The notes beneath the pieces were generated by a model, which saw only the letters and a list, made by a program, of their open reading frames with translations, was not told the origin of the DNA and searched no databases. Below, piece by piece: positions 1 through 7,364 of a stretch of DNA of 35,996 nt (the stretch's first letter is position 1; each line of letters begins with the position of its first letter). Both the position numbers and the translations under genes were made by a program. This stretch comes from Tepidanaerobacter sp. GT38 (GTDB lineage Bacteria; Bacillota; Thermosediminibacteria; Thermosediminibacterales; Tepidanaerobacteraceae). The stretch is from contig NZ_JAFFJA010000062.1 in the NCBI RefSeq assembly GCF_021991635.1, positions 1-35,996 of the forward strand. Reading direction: 5' to 3'.

Positions 1-35
1 ATCACAGAATAACAACATCATATTATCGAGTTCCC

Positions 36-64
36 TTGCATTTTAGTCCATGAAGTGATAAAAT
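36..64 (+). promoter_or_regulatory. Sigma-A-like promoter of rpsT
   Basis: TTGCAT at 36-41 and TAAAAT at 59-64 are separated by exactly 17 bases. The predicted transcript starts about 25 bases before the rpsT start codon, leaving a short leader with the ribosome binding site. Confidence 0.6.
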
Positions 65-96
65 ATCTCTAGTATTTTTTAGGGGGTGAATAGATT

Positions 97-369
97 TTGG
101 CAAATACGGCATCAGCGAGGAAACGCGTGCGCCAACAAAAGAAACGGGCGCTTCGGAATAATAAAGTCAAATCACAAATAAGATACTCAATTAAAAAGTT
201 TATGGAAGCCGTCAATGCAGCTGATTCTGAAAACATTCAAACCTGTTTAAGAAATGCCATAAAGATTATCGACAAAGCTGCATCCAAAGGTGTCATTCAC
301 AAAAACACCGCTGCGCGTAAGAAATCAAGTCTGTATAAAAGACTTGCACAATTAAATACCGCAAGTTAA
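97..369 (+). CDS. rpsT: 30S ribosomal protein S20
   Basis: Small-subunit ribosomal protein that binds 16S rRNA and helps early 30S assembly. The 90-residue product has the usual S20 length. Its lysine/arginine-rich N-terminus (ANTASARKRVRQQ) and C-terminal part with KGVIHKNTAARKKS are typical of the family. The start is TTG at 97, preceded by AGGGGGTG at 81-88; translation from TTG gives Met-Ala-Asn as expected. It is a single-gene unit with its own promoter and a strong terminator just behind the stop. holA and comEC lie nearby on the other strand, a common arrangement in Firmicutes. Confidence 0.97.
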   Translation: MANTASARKRVRQQKKRALRNNKVKSQIRYSIKKFMEAVNAADSENIQTCLRNAIKIIDKAASKGVIHKNTAARKKSSLYKRLAQLNTAS

Positions 370-372
370 ACA

Positions 373-407
373 GCGTAAGCCAGGGCTTACGCATTTTTCT
401 TTTTTTG
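373..407 (+). terminator. Rho-independent terminator of rpsT
   Basis: Perfect 8-bp stem GCGTAAGC (373-380) / GCTTACGC (385-392) with a 4-base loop, followed by a long T-rich run at 394-406. It ends the rpsT transcript, so the next gene probably needs its own promoter. Confidence 0.9.
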
Positions 408-447
408 CCAGCGTAAATATGCTTACTTTTGTAAAACATAATTAATA

Positions 448-459
448 GGGTAATTACCC
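448..459. repeat. Perfect 12-bp palindrome GGGTAATTACCC
   Basis: A self-complementary 12-mer lies 12 bases before the ribosome binding site of the repeat protein. It could be an operator or a start-region hairpin, or could be chance; no factor is assigned. Confidence 0.35.
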
Positions 460-484
460 AAATTCATACCTGGGGGTGGTTGTT

Positions 485-1108
485 CTGGATAAGGTAATGC
501 AGCTAATGCAACAACTACAACAGGTGCAGCAAGATATCAGTTCTTTCAATCAGGTCTTAAATCAAATAACAAGTAAAGCTCAAAGCAATATGTCTCAGCT
601 GTCTGAACTCTCGACCCTTGAATACAACAATGCAAACAAGTTAAAAAACATGCAGCAAATTGAGCAGACTCTTCTAGATCAGCTTAAAAACATGCAAAAA
701 TGTTGCAATGACCTTTCAGGTCAGCTGCAGCAACTTACCTCTACAAGTCGGGAAATATCAACACTTGTATCGCAGGCAGAATCCCAAAAAAATCAATATA
801 ACAATCCGACCTGGCCCCAGCACACTATAAGTCAAACAACTACCAGCACCACCCAGGCAAGGAATTACGCATATAATCGAGAATTTGGACAGCATCAGGC
901 ACAGCCCGTATCTTCTGTAAATCCTAATCAAAACAATTACAGAGCATCAGCTTATAACCAGGAATTTGGGCAGCATGCTACACAGGAAGTAACACCAGTT
1001 AAAAGCTACTACGATCAGTACAGGACATCCGCATACAATCAAGAATTCGGAAAACATCAAGCAAAACCGGTTGCACCGGCCAATCAGCAACAACCTACTA
1101 CCAGGTAA
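485..1108 (+). CDS. Unrecognised coiled-coil protein with three C-terminal 27-residue repeats
   Basis: I do not recognise this protein. Roughly the first 100 residues are Gln-rich and heptad-like (QLMQQLQQVQQD), suggesting a coiled coil, with one CC pair near residue 76. After a Thr/Ser/Gln linker come three copies of a repeat with core YNxEFGxH, at exactly 27-residue spacing (DNA about 860-1108). There is no signal peptide or membrane segment. The EFG..Q.V spacing faintly recalls the EFASETN repeats of gamma-type small acid-soluble spore proteins; that is only a resemblance. Start choice is uncertain. The ribosome binding site GGGGGTGGT (472-480) best fits a CTG codon at 485. GTG at 476 overlaps that site, and ATG at 497 is rather far from it. 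Sequence before the gene includes the palindrome GGGTAATTACCC. Confidence 0.7.
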   Translation: MDKVMQLMQQLQQVQQDISSFNQVLNQITSKAQSNMSQLSELSTLEYNNANKLKNMQQIEQTLLDQLKNMQKCCNDLSGQLQQLTSTSREISTLVSQAESQKNQYNNPTWPQHTISQTTTSTTQARNYAYNREFGQHQAQPVSSVNPNQNNYRASAYNQEFGQHATQEVTPVKSYYDQYRTSAYNQEFGKHQAKPVAPANQQQPTTR

Positions 1109-1113
1109 GCAAA

Positions 1114-1150
1114 AGGTCACCTTTTCGTTATTGAAAAGGTGACCTGGTAT
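1114..1150. terminator. Bidirectional terminator between the repeat protein gene and holA
   Basis: Perfect 13-bp inverted repeat, 1114-1126 with 1133-1145, loop of 6. T-rich sequence follows on the plus strand (ATTTTTA), and TTTT follows on the minus strand. It sits between two convergent genes and probably serves both. Confidence 0.75.
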
Positions 1151-1152
1151 TT

Positions 1153-2118
1153 TTATAAAGATATTCGAGTAACTAAAAGTTCCAAACCTAAAACGTCTTG
1201 AATCTTTCCTGTCTTTATATCAGTATCGAGCTGTTGGCATAGTCGAATAGCGCTTTTAAGTTCATTTAGAGTAAAATTTTTTGATTGTTGCAAGGCCTTT
1301 TTTAAGACAAAGGGATGTAACCCTGACTTTGACTTTATATCTTGAAAGCTTAAACCTTCCATGGTTTTTACTGTCAATAAATCCATCATATGTTTTGATA
1401 TCATGTACAAAATGACAATAGCTTTTTCGCCCTGATTTATTAAGCGATTTATAATTTCTATAGCCCTTGAAGGATTTTTCATTCCGATAAAATCCATCAT
1501 CTCAAAAATGTTGCCTTCCAAGGATTTGAAAAAAATTTTGGATAAATCATCAGGCTCTATATGTCCTTTGTCACCTAAAAAAGCTGCAATTTTCTTTAGC
1601 TCGTTATCCGTTTGATACAAATTTCCGGTATATTCAGCTATCAAATAGGCGGTTTTTAAATCCATGCTTTTGCCATAAAGCTTTGCTCTCTTTTGAACCC
1701 AAAAAGCTTTATCTTTTATGGAAAGCTGGTTAAACTCTCGGACAATTCCCTTTGATTCCAGTATTTTATATGCCTTTTTGCGTTTATCCACCTTTAAAGC
1801 AGTTAAAATCAGTACCGTATAATCAGGAATCATCTCCAGCATATTTAAAAAGTCATCCTGTCTTTCACCTGGCTTTTCCTGGTCACCTTTGCCACCTTCA
1901 AAAAAACCGGCATCATATACTACCACTAGTTTTTTGTCTGTAATGAGGGGTACTGTTTGACACGCATTTATTATTTCTTCATTATGGACGTTTTTGCCGT
2001 CAAGGGGAATGAAGTTTACCGCTTCTAAATAATCAGGGACGAGCTTTTGCTTGATTTTGCTGATTTCATCGTTAATTAAAAGTTTTTCTTCTCCAAATAA
2101 AAGAATTACATTTTTCAT
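1153..2118 (-). CDS. holA: DNA polymerase III subunit delta
   Basis: Clamp-loader subunit that opens the beta sliding clamp during replication. The 321-residue product has the family length. The N-terminal ILLFGEEKLLINDEI motif is typical of HolA. A central AAA+-like part without a Walker A motif is followed by a helical C-terminal collar domain (about 210-321). It starts 15 bases behind the comEC stop, with GGGAG just before the ATG, so the two are probably cotranscribed. This comEC-holA-(rpsT) neighbourhood is common in Firmicutes. The bidirectional terminator at 1114-1150 ends the unit. Confidence 0.93.
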   Translation of the reverse strand: MKNVILLFGEEKLLINDEISKIKQKLVPDYLEAVNFIPLDGKNVHNEEIINACQTVPLITDKKLVVVYDAGFFEGGKGDQEKPGERQDDFLNMLEMIPDYTVLILTALKVDKRKKAYKILESKGIVREFNQLSIKDKAFWVQKRAKLYGKSMDLKTAYLIAEYTGNLYQTDNELKKIAAFLGDKGHIEPDDLSKIFFKSLEGNIFEMMDFIGMKNPSRAIEIINRLINQGEKAIVILYMISKHMMDLLTVKTMEGLSFQDIKSKSGLHPFVLKKALQQSKNFTLNELKSAIRLCQQLDTDIKTGKIQDVLGLELLVTRISL

Positions 2119-2133
2119 GGCTTTACGTGCTCC

Positions 2134-4464
2134 CTACCGTATTGTCGTATATATTCTAACATTGTCTTTAAAGATTTTAAAGCTTATGGCTCCGTTAATA
2201 TCCGTTCTGAGGACAGAAATACCGCTTTCTTCTAAAAGGCTTAACACTTGTGGTGACGGATGACCGAAATTATTGTCTACTCCTACTGTTATTACACCAT
2301 ACATGGGACTTACCTTTGATAAGAATTCCCGGGATGTAGAAGTTGAGCTGCCGTGGTGTCCAATTTTTAAAACCAAAGAACTAATATCCCTTTCTGAACT
2401 TATAAGACTTTGTTCTCCTTCATATTCCAAATCGCCTGTAAACAAAAAGCTTACACCATTGTAAGTCAGTTTAAGTACAACTGAATTATTGTTGCCGGAA
2501 GAATGTGGTACATCTTTAACCGGATGCAAGACCTCAAACACTGCTTTATCGACGATGAAGCTATCTCCCCTACTTACCTGTATGGTCTTGATTTGTTTTT
2601 GCTTAGCTATTTTGAGCATTTCCTTGAAAGTTTCACAATCTTCTGGTAAGCCGTATACGATGTTTTTAACTTTCACGGACTTTAAAATTGATAATAATCC
2701 TTTAGCGTGATCATCATCAAAGTGAGTAAACACGGCTACATCTATCTGATTAATTCCCTTAGAATAAAGCAAAGGCAAAATTATATCTTCTCCCGTATCA
2801 AAATCACTGTTAGAATAAGATGGAAGACCGCCGCCATCGATTAGTATGACTTTTTTGCCTTTAGTTTGAATGAGAATAGAATCACCTTGACCTACATCTA
2901 TGAAAGTCACCTCAAAAGTTTTAAATGGCCAAACTGCCGGCAAAACAGCAGTTACTATTAAAACAATTGCAAATGCCTTCTTATATTTTACAAGATTCTC
3001 ATCGGCAAAATGTATTAAATCAAAGATTAAAGCAAGTGAGATAAAATACATAAATGTGCTAAGAATAGGCATTGCAGGAATTACTATAGTTGCAAATGGC
3101 AGCTTTGAACTTGTAAAAACGATTCTTTCAACAATATCCAACAAAAAGCCTGGACATTTTACAAAAAGTGCTCCTAAGGGTTCAAATATAAGGCCTGTAA
3201 TTCCAGAAATAAGGCCGCTGATCAAAATTAAGCTTACTAGAGGCACTACCAAAAGATTAGTTATAAAACCTACTAAAGATATATTATAAAAATAATAAGC
3301 CAGGACAGGGGCTACCACGAGCTGAGCAGATACCATCACAGCAATCGATTCATTAAGATACTTGGGAAGGGGTTTTAGCAGTTTTTTTATGGGATCATAA
3401 AAAAGGATTATACCGGTAACTGCCGCATATGAAAGCTGAAAGCTCACAGAAAATAGCGTCAGAGGATTTATTAACAGCAGAAACACAGCAGAAAAGCACA
3501 AACTGTTTAATGAGTCATTTTCCCTTCCAACAACTTTAGATAGCATAAAGACCATTATCATAATAGAAGCCCTTATGACAGAAGGCGATAGACCCGCCAA
3601 GAAACTATAAAAAATAATCACTATGCTCTCAATGACAAAGGAAAGCTTCCTTGAGATACCAAGTCTATAAAAAGCAAACTCGAGCACTGCATATATTATA
3701 CCTGTATGAAGGCCTGATACTGCCAGCGCATGAGCTACACCGCTGTTTTTAATAGCCTTTATGGTTTCCCCGGGGATATTATCTTTTATTCCCAAAGTGA
3801 CGCCGACCATCAATGATGATAGATTTAAAGGAAGATATTTTTCATAAAATGCTATCAGACGCTCTCTTAAGTAAAAGGCAGCTGCTATAAAAGGATTAGT
3901 TCTGCTTTTTCCTATAATTTCTATTTCCCGGGAAAACATGGTAGTAGAAATTCCCTTTTGCAAAAGGTAAGCTCTGAAATCAAACCCATTGGGGTTTCGC
4001 CGGCCTTGAGGCAGTTTTAACTTGCCGGAAAATTCTATTACATCTCCATAGACAAATTGCGGCCTCTCATCTTCTAATATGGAAGAAAGCCTTACTTTCC
4101 CGGTTATACGTCTGTATCCCTCTTCTTTCTTTACGTACAATGCTTTCACATCATATATGACTCTATCTTTTTTTATTGTAGGTGCATCGCTTACAACACC
4201 TATTAGGGTTTGCTCCTCTTCTGCAAAATTTACTATTGTACCGGGAATTTTTTCAAATCTAAAGCCAAAATAAAAGGCTCCAAAAAACAGGATAGCAGCT
4301 GCAGCAAAAACCATTTTTGTTTTTTTGTTTTGACCAATAAAACTTAAATAAAGACAAATAACTAAAAACAATAAAAATATGCCTATGGTCTTTGCAAAAT
4401 TGCCTAAAATTAAACCGGGAATAAAAAAGGTTGCAAAAAATAAAAAAGGACGATACACTTCCAT
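2134..4464 (-). CDS. comEC: DNA internalization/competence protein ComEC
   Basis: Polytopic membrane protein that forms the channel for uptake of single-stranded DNA in transformation. The 776 residues show the full ComEC layout. N-terminal membrane helices come first, then an extracellular OB-like DUF4131 region (about 80-180). The multi-helix Competence domain spans about 210-500, and a C-terminal metallo-beta-lactamase-like domain runs from about 510. The latter contains DVGQGDSILIQ, the HFDDDH metal motif and GHHGS. The ATG at 4464 is preceded by AAGGGG. The gene appears intact, so natural competence or a relic DNA-uptake function is possible; other com genes are outside the window. An AT-rich region before it contains a TATAAT without a convincing -35 box. 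Confidence 0.95.
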   Translation of the reverse strand: MEVYRPFLFFATFFIPGLILGNFAKTIGIFLLFLVICLYLSFIGQNKKTKMVFAAAAILFFGAFYFGFRFEKIPGTIVNFAEEEQTLIGVVSDAPTIKKDRVIYDVKALYVKKEEGYRRITGKVRLSSILEDERPQFVYGDVIEFSGKLKLPQGRRNPNGFDFRAYLLQKGISTTMFSREIEIIGKSRTNPFIAAAFYLRERLIAFYEKYLPLNLSSLMVGVTLGIKDNIPGETIKAIKNSGVAHALAVSGLHTGIIYAVLEFAFYRLGISRKLSFVIESIVIIFYSFLAGLSPSVIRASIMIMVFMLSKVVGRENDSLNSLCFSAVFLLLINPLTLFSVSFQLSYAAVTGIILFYDPIKKLLKPLPKYLNESIAVMVSAQLVVAPVLAYYFYNISLVGFITNLLVVPLVSLILISGLISGITGLIFEPLGALFVKCPGFLLDIVERIVFTSSKLPFATIVIPAMPILSTFMYFISLALIFDLIHFADENLVKYKKAFAIVLIVTAVLPAVWPFKTFEVTFIDVGQGDSILIQTKGKKVILIDGGGLPSYSNSDFDTGEDIILPLLYSKGINQIDVAVFTHFDDDHAKGLLSILKSVKVKNIVYGLPEDCETFKEMLKIAKQKQIKTIQVSRGDSFIVDKAVFEVLHPVKDVPHSSGNNNSVVLKLTYNGVSFLFTGDLEYEGEQSLISSERDISSLVLKIGHHGSSTSTSREFLSKVSPMYGVITVGVDNNFGHPSPQVLSLLEESGISVLRTDINGAISFKIFKDNVRIYTTIR

Positions 4465-4583
4465 TGCCCCTTATTTTTGTTAAAACTACAAATTATTTCT
4501 GTAATTCTAGTAAAAGTCCTGCTTTTATTTGTTACTGATTATAATTAAATAACATAAAAATTTATAGTGCGAGAAGGAAAAAC

Positions 4584-4612
4584 GTTTTTTACGGTGAATA
4601 TTAATATATAAT
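4584..4612 (+). promoter_or_regulatory. Possible promoter of the cobalamin riboswitch-cobT transcript
   Basis: TATAAT at 4607-4612, about 23 bases before the riboswitch P1 helix. The -35 region 17 bases upstream is only T-rich (GTTTTT), so the call is weak and rests mainly on position. Confidence 0.4.
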
Positions 4613-4634
4613 ATATAAAAATTGAAAGGCAAAA

Positions 4635-4792
4635 CTTATTAGGTGCCCATCAGGGAGAATAGGGAATCAGGTGCAAATCCTGAGCGGACCCGCCACTGTA
4701 AGCAGTAGCTGTCCACAGTTGCCACTGAAGGCTAAGCTTTTGGGAAGGCGTGGATCAGCGATGACTGTAAGCCAGGAGACCTGCCTAATAAG
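4635..4792 (+). promoter_or_regulatory. Cobalamin (adenosylcobalamin-type) riboswitch
   Basis: The P1 helix pairs CTTATTAGG (4635-4643) with CCTAATAAG (4784-4792). The conserved B12 box AGCCAGGAGACCTGCC occupies 4770-4785, and the core GCCACTG is at 4692-4698. All are hallmark elements in the correct order. Followed by a terminator, it should shut off cobT when cobalamin is plentiful. Confidence 0.95.
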
Positions 4793-4812
4793 GCAAGCTT
4801 TAGGATGATGGT

Positions 4813-4857
4813 AAAGTCCTAAGATTGGATGTCTGTTCAATCTTAGGACTTTTTTTA
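4813..4857 (+). terminator. Terminator of the cobalamin riboswitch
   Basis: 13-bp perfect stem, 4815-4827 with 4838-4850, extended by A-T pairs and followed by seven T (4850-4856). Its place between aptamer and cobT points to control by transcription attenuation. The remaining 125 bases to cobT carry no further gene. Confidence 0.9.
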
Positions 4858-4983
4858 ATACTACATAGCATCAAAAAAGTATATACAAATTCATATGCAG
4901 TAAGCTTTATAAGCCTAAGTGGTACCGTGTTTAGAATCGTCTTTGACGTTTAATGTTAATAATAAGTTTTAGGAGGAGATGTT

Positions 4984-6036
4984 ATGAATAAGCTCGAGCT
5001 AACTTTACAACAGATTAAGCCTCTTTATGATGATGTTATGAAGAAAACTCAAAATCGACTTGATGATCTAACAAAGCCTCAGGGAAGTTTAGGAGTGCTA
5101 GAAGATATCGCAAAGCAAATCGCAGGCATCACAGGTAATGTAATTCCAGAACTACCCAAAAAAGCAGCTATTTTAATGGCTGGAGACCACGGCATTGTTA
5201 AAGAAGGAGTTGCCCCTTATCCACAAGCAGTGACAGCTCAAATGGTATTGAATTTTGTAAACGGCGGTGCCGCTATGAGCGTTTTGACAAGGCATGAGAA
5301 CGCCAAACTATATGTGGTCGATATAGGTGTCGCCACTGATTTGCCAGAAATGCCAAACATTATCAAAAGGAAGGTAGCATACGGAACAAAAAATATGGCT
5401 GAGGGTCCTGCAATGACTAAAGCGGAAGCCGTTAGCGCCATAGAAATTGGCATTGAAATAACAGAAGAAGTGATTAAGGACGGCGCAGGGCTAATAGCCA
5501 TTGGTGAAATGGGTATTGGAAACACCTCGCCAAGCACGGCAATTATAGCGACATACAGCGGTCTTCCGGTGAAAGACGTAGTAGGTAGGGGCACCGGAGT
5601 TGATGACGAAAGGCTGAAAATAAAGATAGCAGCCATAGAAAAAGCTTTAGAGGTAAATAAACCTAATCCTGCTAATCCCATCGAAGTATTATCTAAAGTA
5701 GGAGGTTTAGAAATAGCCGGCCTCACAGGGGTGATACTTGCGTGTGCTGCAAATCGAGTGCCAGTTATTATCGACGGCTTTATTTCCGGAGCTGCCGCAG
5801 TAATAGCTTATAAGATGGCGCCGCTGTCCAAAAACTATATGTTAGGCTCCCACCTTTCGCAAGAGCCTGGACATAAAGTTATGCTGGATTTTTTGGGAAT
5901 TAAGCCAATGCTTATGATGAACATGCGCTTAGGTGAAGGCACCGGTGCAGCTTTAGCAATGAACCTCGTAGATGCCAGTCTAAAAATATTAAAAGAAATG
6001 GCCACATTCAGCGAAGCAGGCATATCCTCTAAATAA
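4984..6036 (+). CDS. cobT: Nicotinate-nucleotide-dimethylbenzimidazole phosphoribosyltransferase
   Basis: Transfers phosphoribose from nicotinate mononucleotide to the lower-ligand base (dimethylbenzimidazole or another) to give alpha-ribazole phosphate in cobalamin nucleotide loop assembly. It acts in the cytosol. The product has 350 residues, the normal CobT length. It contains LDDLTKPQGSLG near the N-terminus, the MAGDHGI motif, GEMGIGNTSPSTAI, and the C-terminal MRLGEGTGAALA with the catalytic glutamate. The ribosome binding site AGGAGGAG lies just before the ATG. It stands alone behind a cobalamin riboswitch; other cob genes are not here. Lower-ligand specificity cannot be read from the sequence. 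Confidence 0.97.
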   Translation: MNKLELTLQQIKPLYDDVMKKTQNRLDDLTKPQGSLGVLEDIAKQIAGITGNVIPELPKKAAILMAGDHGIVKEGVAPYPQAVTAQMVLNFVNGGAAMSVLTRHENAKLYVVDIGVATDLPEMPNIIKRKVAYGTKNMAEGPAMTKAEAVSAIEIGIEITEEVIKDGAGLIAIGEMGIGNTSPSTAIIATYSGLPVKDVVGRGTGVDDERLKIKIAAIEKALEVNKPNPANPIEVLSKVGGLEIAGLTGVILACAANRVPVIIDGFISGAAAVIAYKMAPLSKNYMLGSHLSQEPGHKVMLDFLGIKPMLMMNMRLGEGTGAALAMNLVDASLKILKEMATFSEAGISSK

Positions 6037-6086
6037 ATAAAACATTTTACCAAAAACCAACCTATACAATAATTTTCTGCTCTAAA

Positions 6087-6133
6087 GCAACAAACAATCC
6101 CTCGTCAAGCTTTATAGAGGGATTGTTTGTTGC
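6087..6133. repeat. Perfect 17-bp inverted repeat behind cobT
   Basis: 6087-6103 pairs perfectly with 6117-6133, loop of 13. No T-run follows on either strand. It may act as a weak terminator, a 3' stabilising hairpin or something else. Between it and splB (6134-6320) I see only AT-rich spacer and a possible spore-type promoter. Confidence 0.6.
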
Positions 6134-6262
6134 AAGAAAGTTCAGCAGACTGCTCAATAATGACCGACCCATTAGCAATATTTTAAAAACATCGATAACA
6201 CCCAGATTGTTTATAATCCACCTATAGGCCTATAAATCTAGGGATATAAAACAAACAAAAAC

Positions 6263-6293
6263 TGATTTTACAGAAATTTAAAGGGGCATTATA
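6263..6293 (+). promoter_or_regulatory. Possible sigma-G-type promoter of splB
   Basis: CATTATA at 6287-6293 fits the CATNNTA -10 pattern of the forespore factor sigma-G. TGATTT at 6263-6268, 18 bases upstream, is a poor fit to the -35. Expression of splB in the forespore is known in Bacillus; here this is inference. Confidence 0.3.
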
Positions 6294-6320
6294 GGGCACA
6301 CTAATCATGGGTGATAATTA

Positions 6321-7346
6321 ATGAATATGTTCATACCAAAAAGAGCCTTGTTTGAACGAGACGCTATCAACTATCCTATAGGAAAATATATCTTTGATAA
6401 AATGCATGAATTGGGTGTTGAAACATCTTTTATTGGTTCACACAATCGTGTCATGGGAATACCTGGTAAGACTGCGCAGGAAGCATATTTTGAAGGGAAA
6501 AGGACTTTAGTTGTAGGAATAAGAAGGACCCTTGATTTTCAAACATGCAAGCCCTCCGCCCATTACCAGCTACCATTAGTAACAAGTTGCATCGGTGAAT
6601 GCGAGTATTGTTACCTTAATACGACATTGGGCAAAAAACCTTATATTAGAGTATATGTAAATATTGACGATATTTTATCACGGGCAAAGGAGTATATAAA
6701 TGAAAGAAAGCCTGAAATAACCATTTTTGAAGGTTCTGCCACATCCGATCCTTTACCTGTAGAGCCCTACAGCGGTTTATTAAAAAAGTCAATAGAATTT
6801 TTCGGCAAAGAAGAACTCGGACGCTTTCGATTTGTAACCAAGTTTACAAATGTTGATTCCCTGCTTAAGGCAGAGCACAATAAGCGGACCACCTTTAGAT
6901 TCAGCATAAATTCAGAAAGTGTAATACGAAAATTTGAGCACAGAACACCACCTTTAGATGAAAGGATAAAGGCAGCGGAAAAAGTAGCATCCGCCGGTTA
7001 TCCAATGGGTTTTATTATAGGACCTATTTTCCATTACCAAGAGTGGAAATCAGAATATGGACAAATGCTTGAAAACCTTGCCCGCCGGCTTTCCGGAAAG
7101 ATAAGTGTTCCACCGGCTTTTGAACTTATTACCCATCGTTTTACCAAAACAGCAAAAAAAAATATTTTAGAGGTATTCCCTAAAACCCAGCTTCCTCTCG
7201 ATGAAGAGGACAGAAAGTTTAAATACGGTCAATTTGGCTATGGAAAATATATATATCCTAAAGAGCAGATGACAGAAATGAAGGCTTTTTTCGAAAAAAA
7301 AATCCAGGAAGTTTTCCCGGATGCAGAGATTTTGTATTTTGTATAA
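6321..7346 (+). CDS. splB: Spore photoproduct lyase (radical SAM), clostridial type
   Basis: Radical SAM enzyme that reverses the UV-made spore photoproduct (thymine dimer) in spore DNA during germination. The 341 residues match the family length. The [4Fe-4S]/SAM motif is C90-x3-C94-x2-C97, followed by the conserved tyrosines Y96 and Y98. Further family motifs are KPSAHY, GKKPYIR, RFVTKF and FELITHRFTK. The position equivalent to the Bacillus catalytic Cys141 (in the CTSD motif) is Ala140 here (SATSD), while Cys76 (QTCKPSA) replaces a serine of the Bacillus enzyme. The start ATG is preceded by GGGTGAT. It converges on the histidine kinase gene, 18 bases apart, with no clear terminator between them. 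The splA regulator gene is not present. Confidence 0.94.
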   Translation: MNMFIPKRALFERDAINYPIGKYIFDKMHELGVETSFIGSHNRVMGIPGKTAQEAYFEGKRTLVVGIRRTLDFQTCKPSAHYQLPLVTSCIGECEYCYLNTTLGKKPYIRVYVNIDDILSRAKEYINERKPEITIFEGSATSDPLPVEPYSGLLKKSIEFFGKEELGRFRFVTKFTNVDSLLKAEHNKRTTFRFSINSESVIRKFEHRTPPLDERIKAAEKVASAGYPMGFIIGPIFHYQEWKSEYGQMLENLARRLSGKISVPPAFELITHRFTKTAKKNILEVFPKTQLPLDEEDRKFKYGQFGYGKYIYPKEQMTEMKAFFEKKIQEVFPDAEILYFV

Positions 7347-7364
7347 ATTTAATTGAGATTGTGC

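Noticed and set aside
5238..5726. Open frame of 162 codons on the minus strand
   Set aside because: It is antisense to cobT, with Ser/Pro-rich low-complexity translation typical of a shadow frame.
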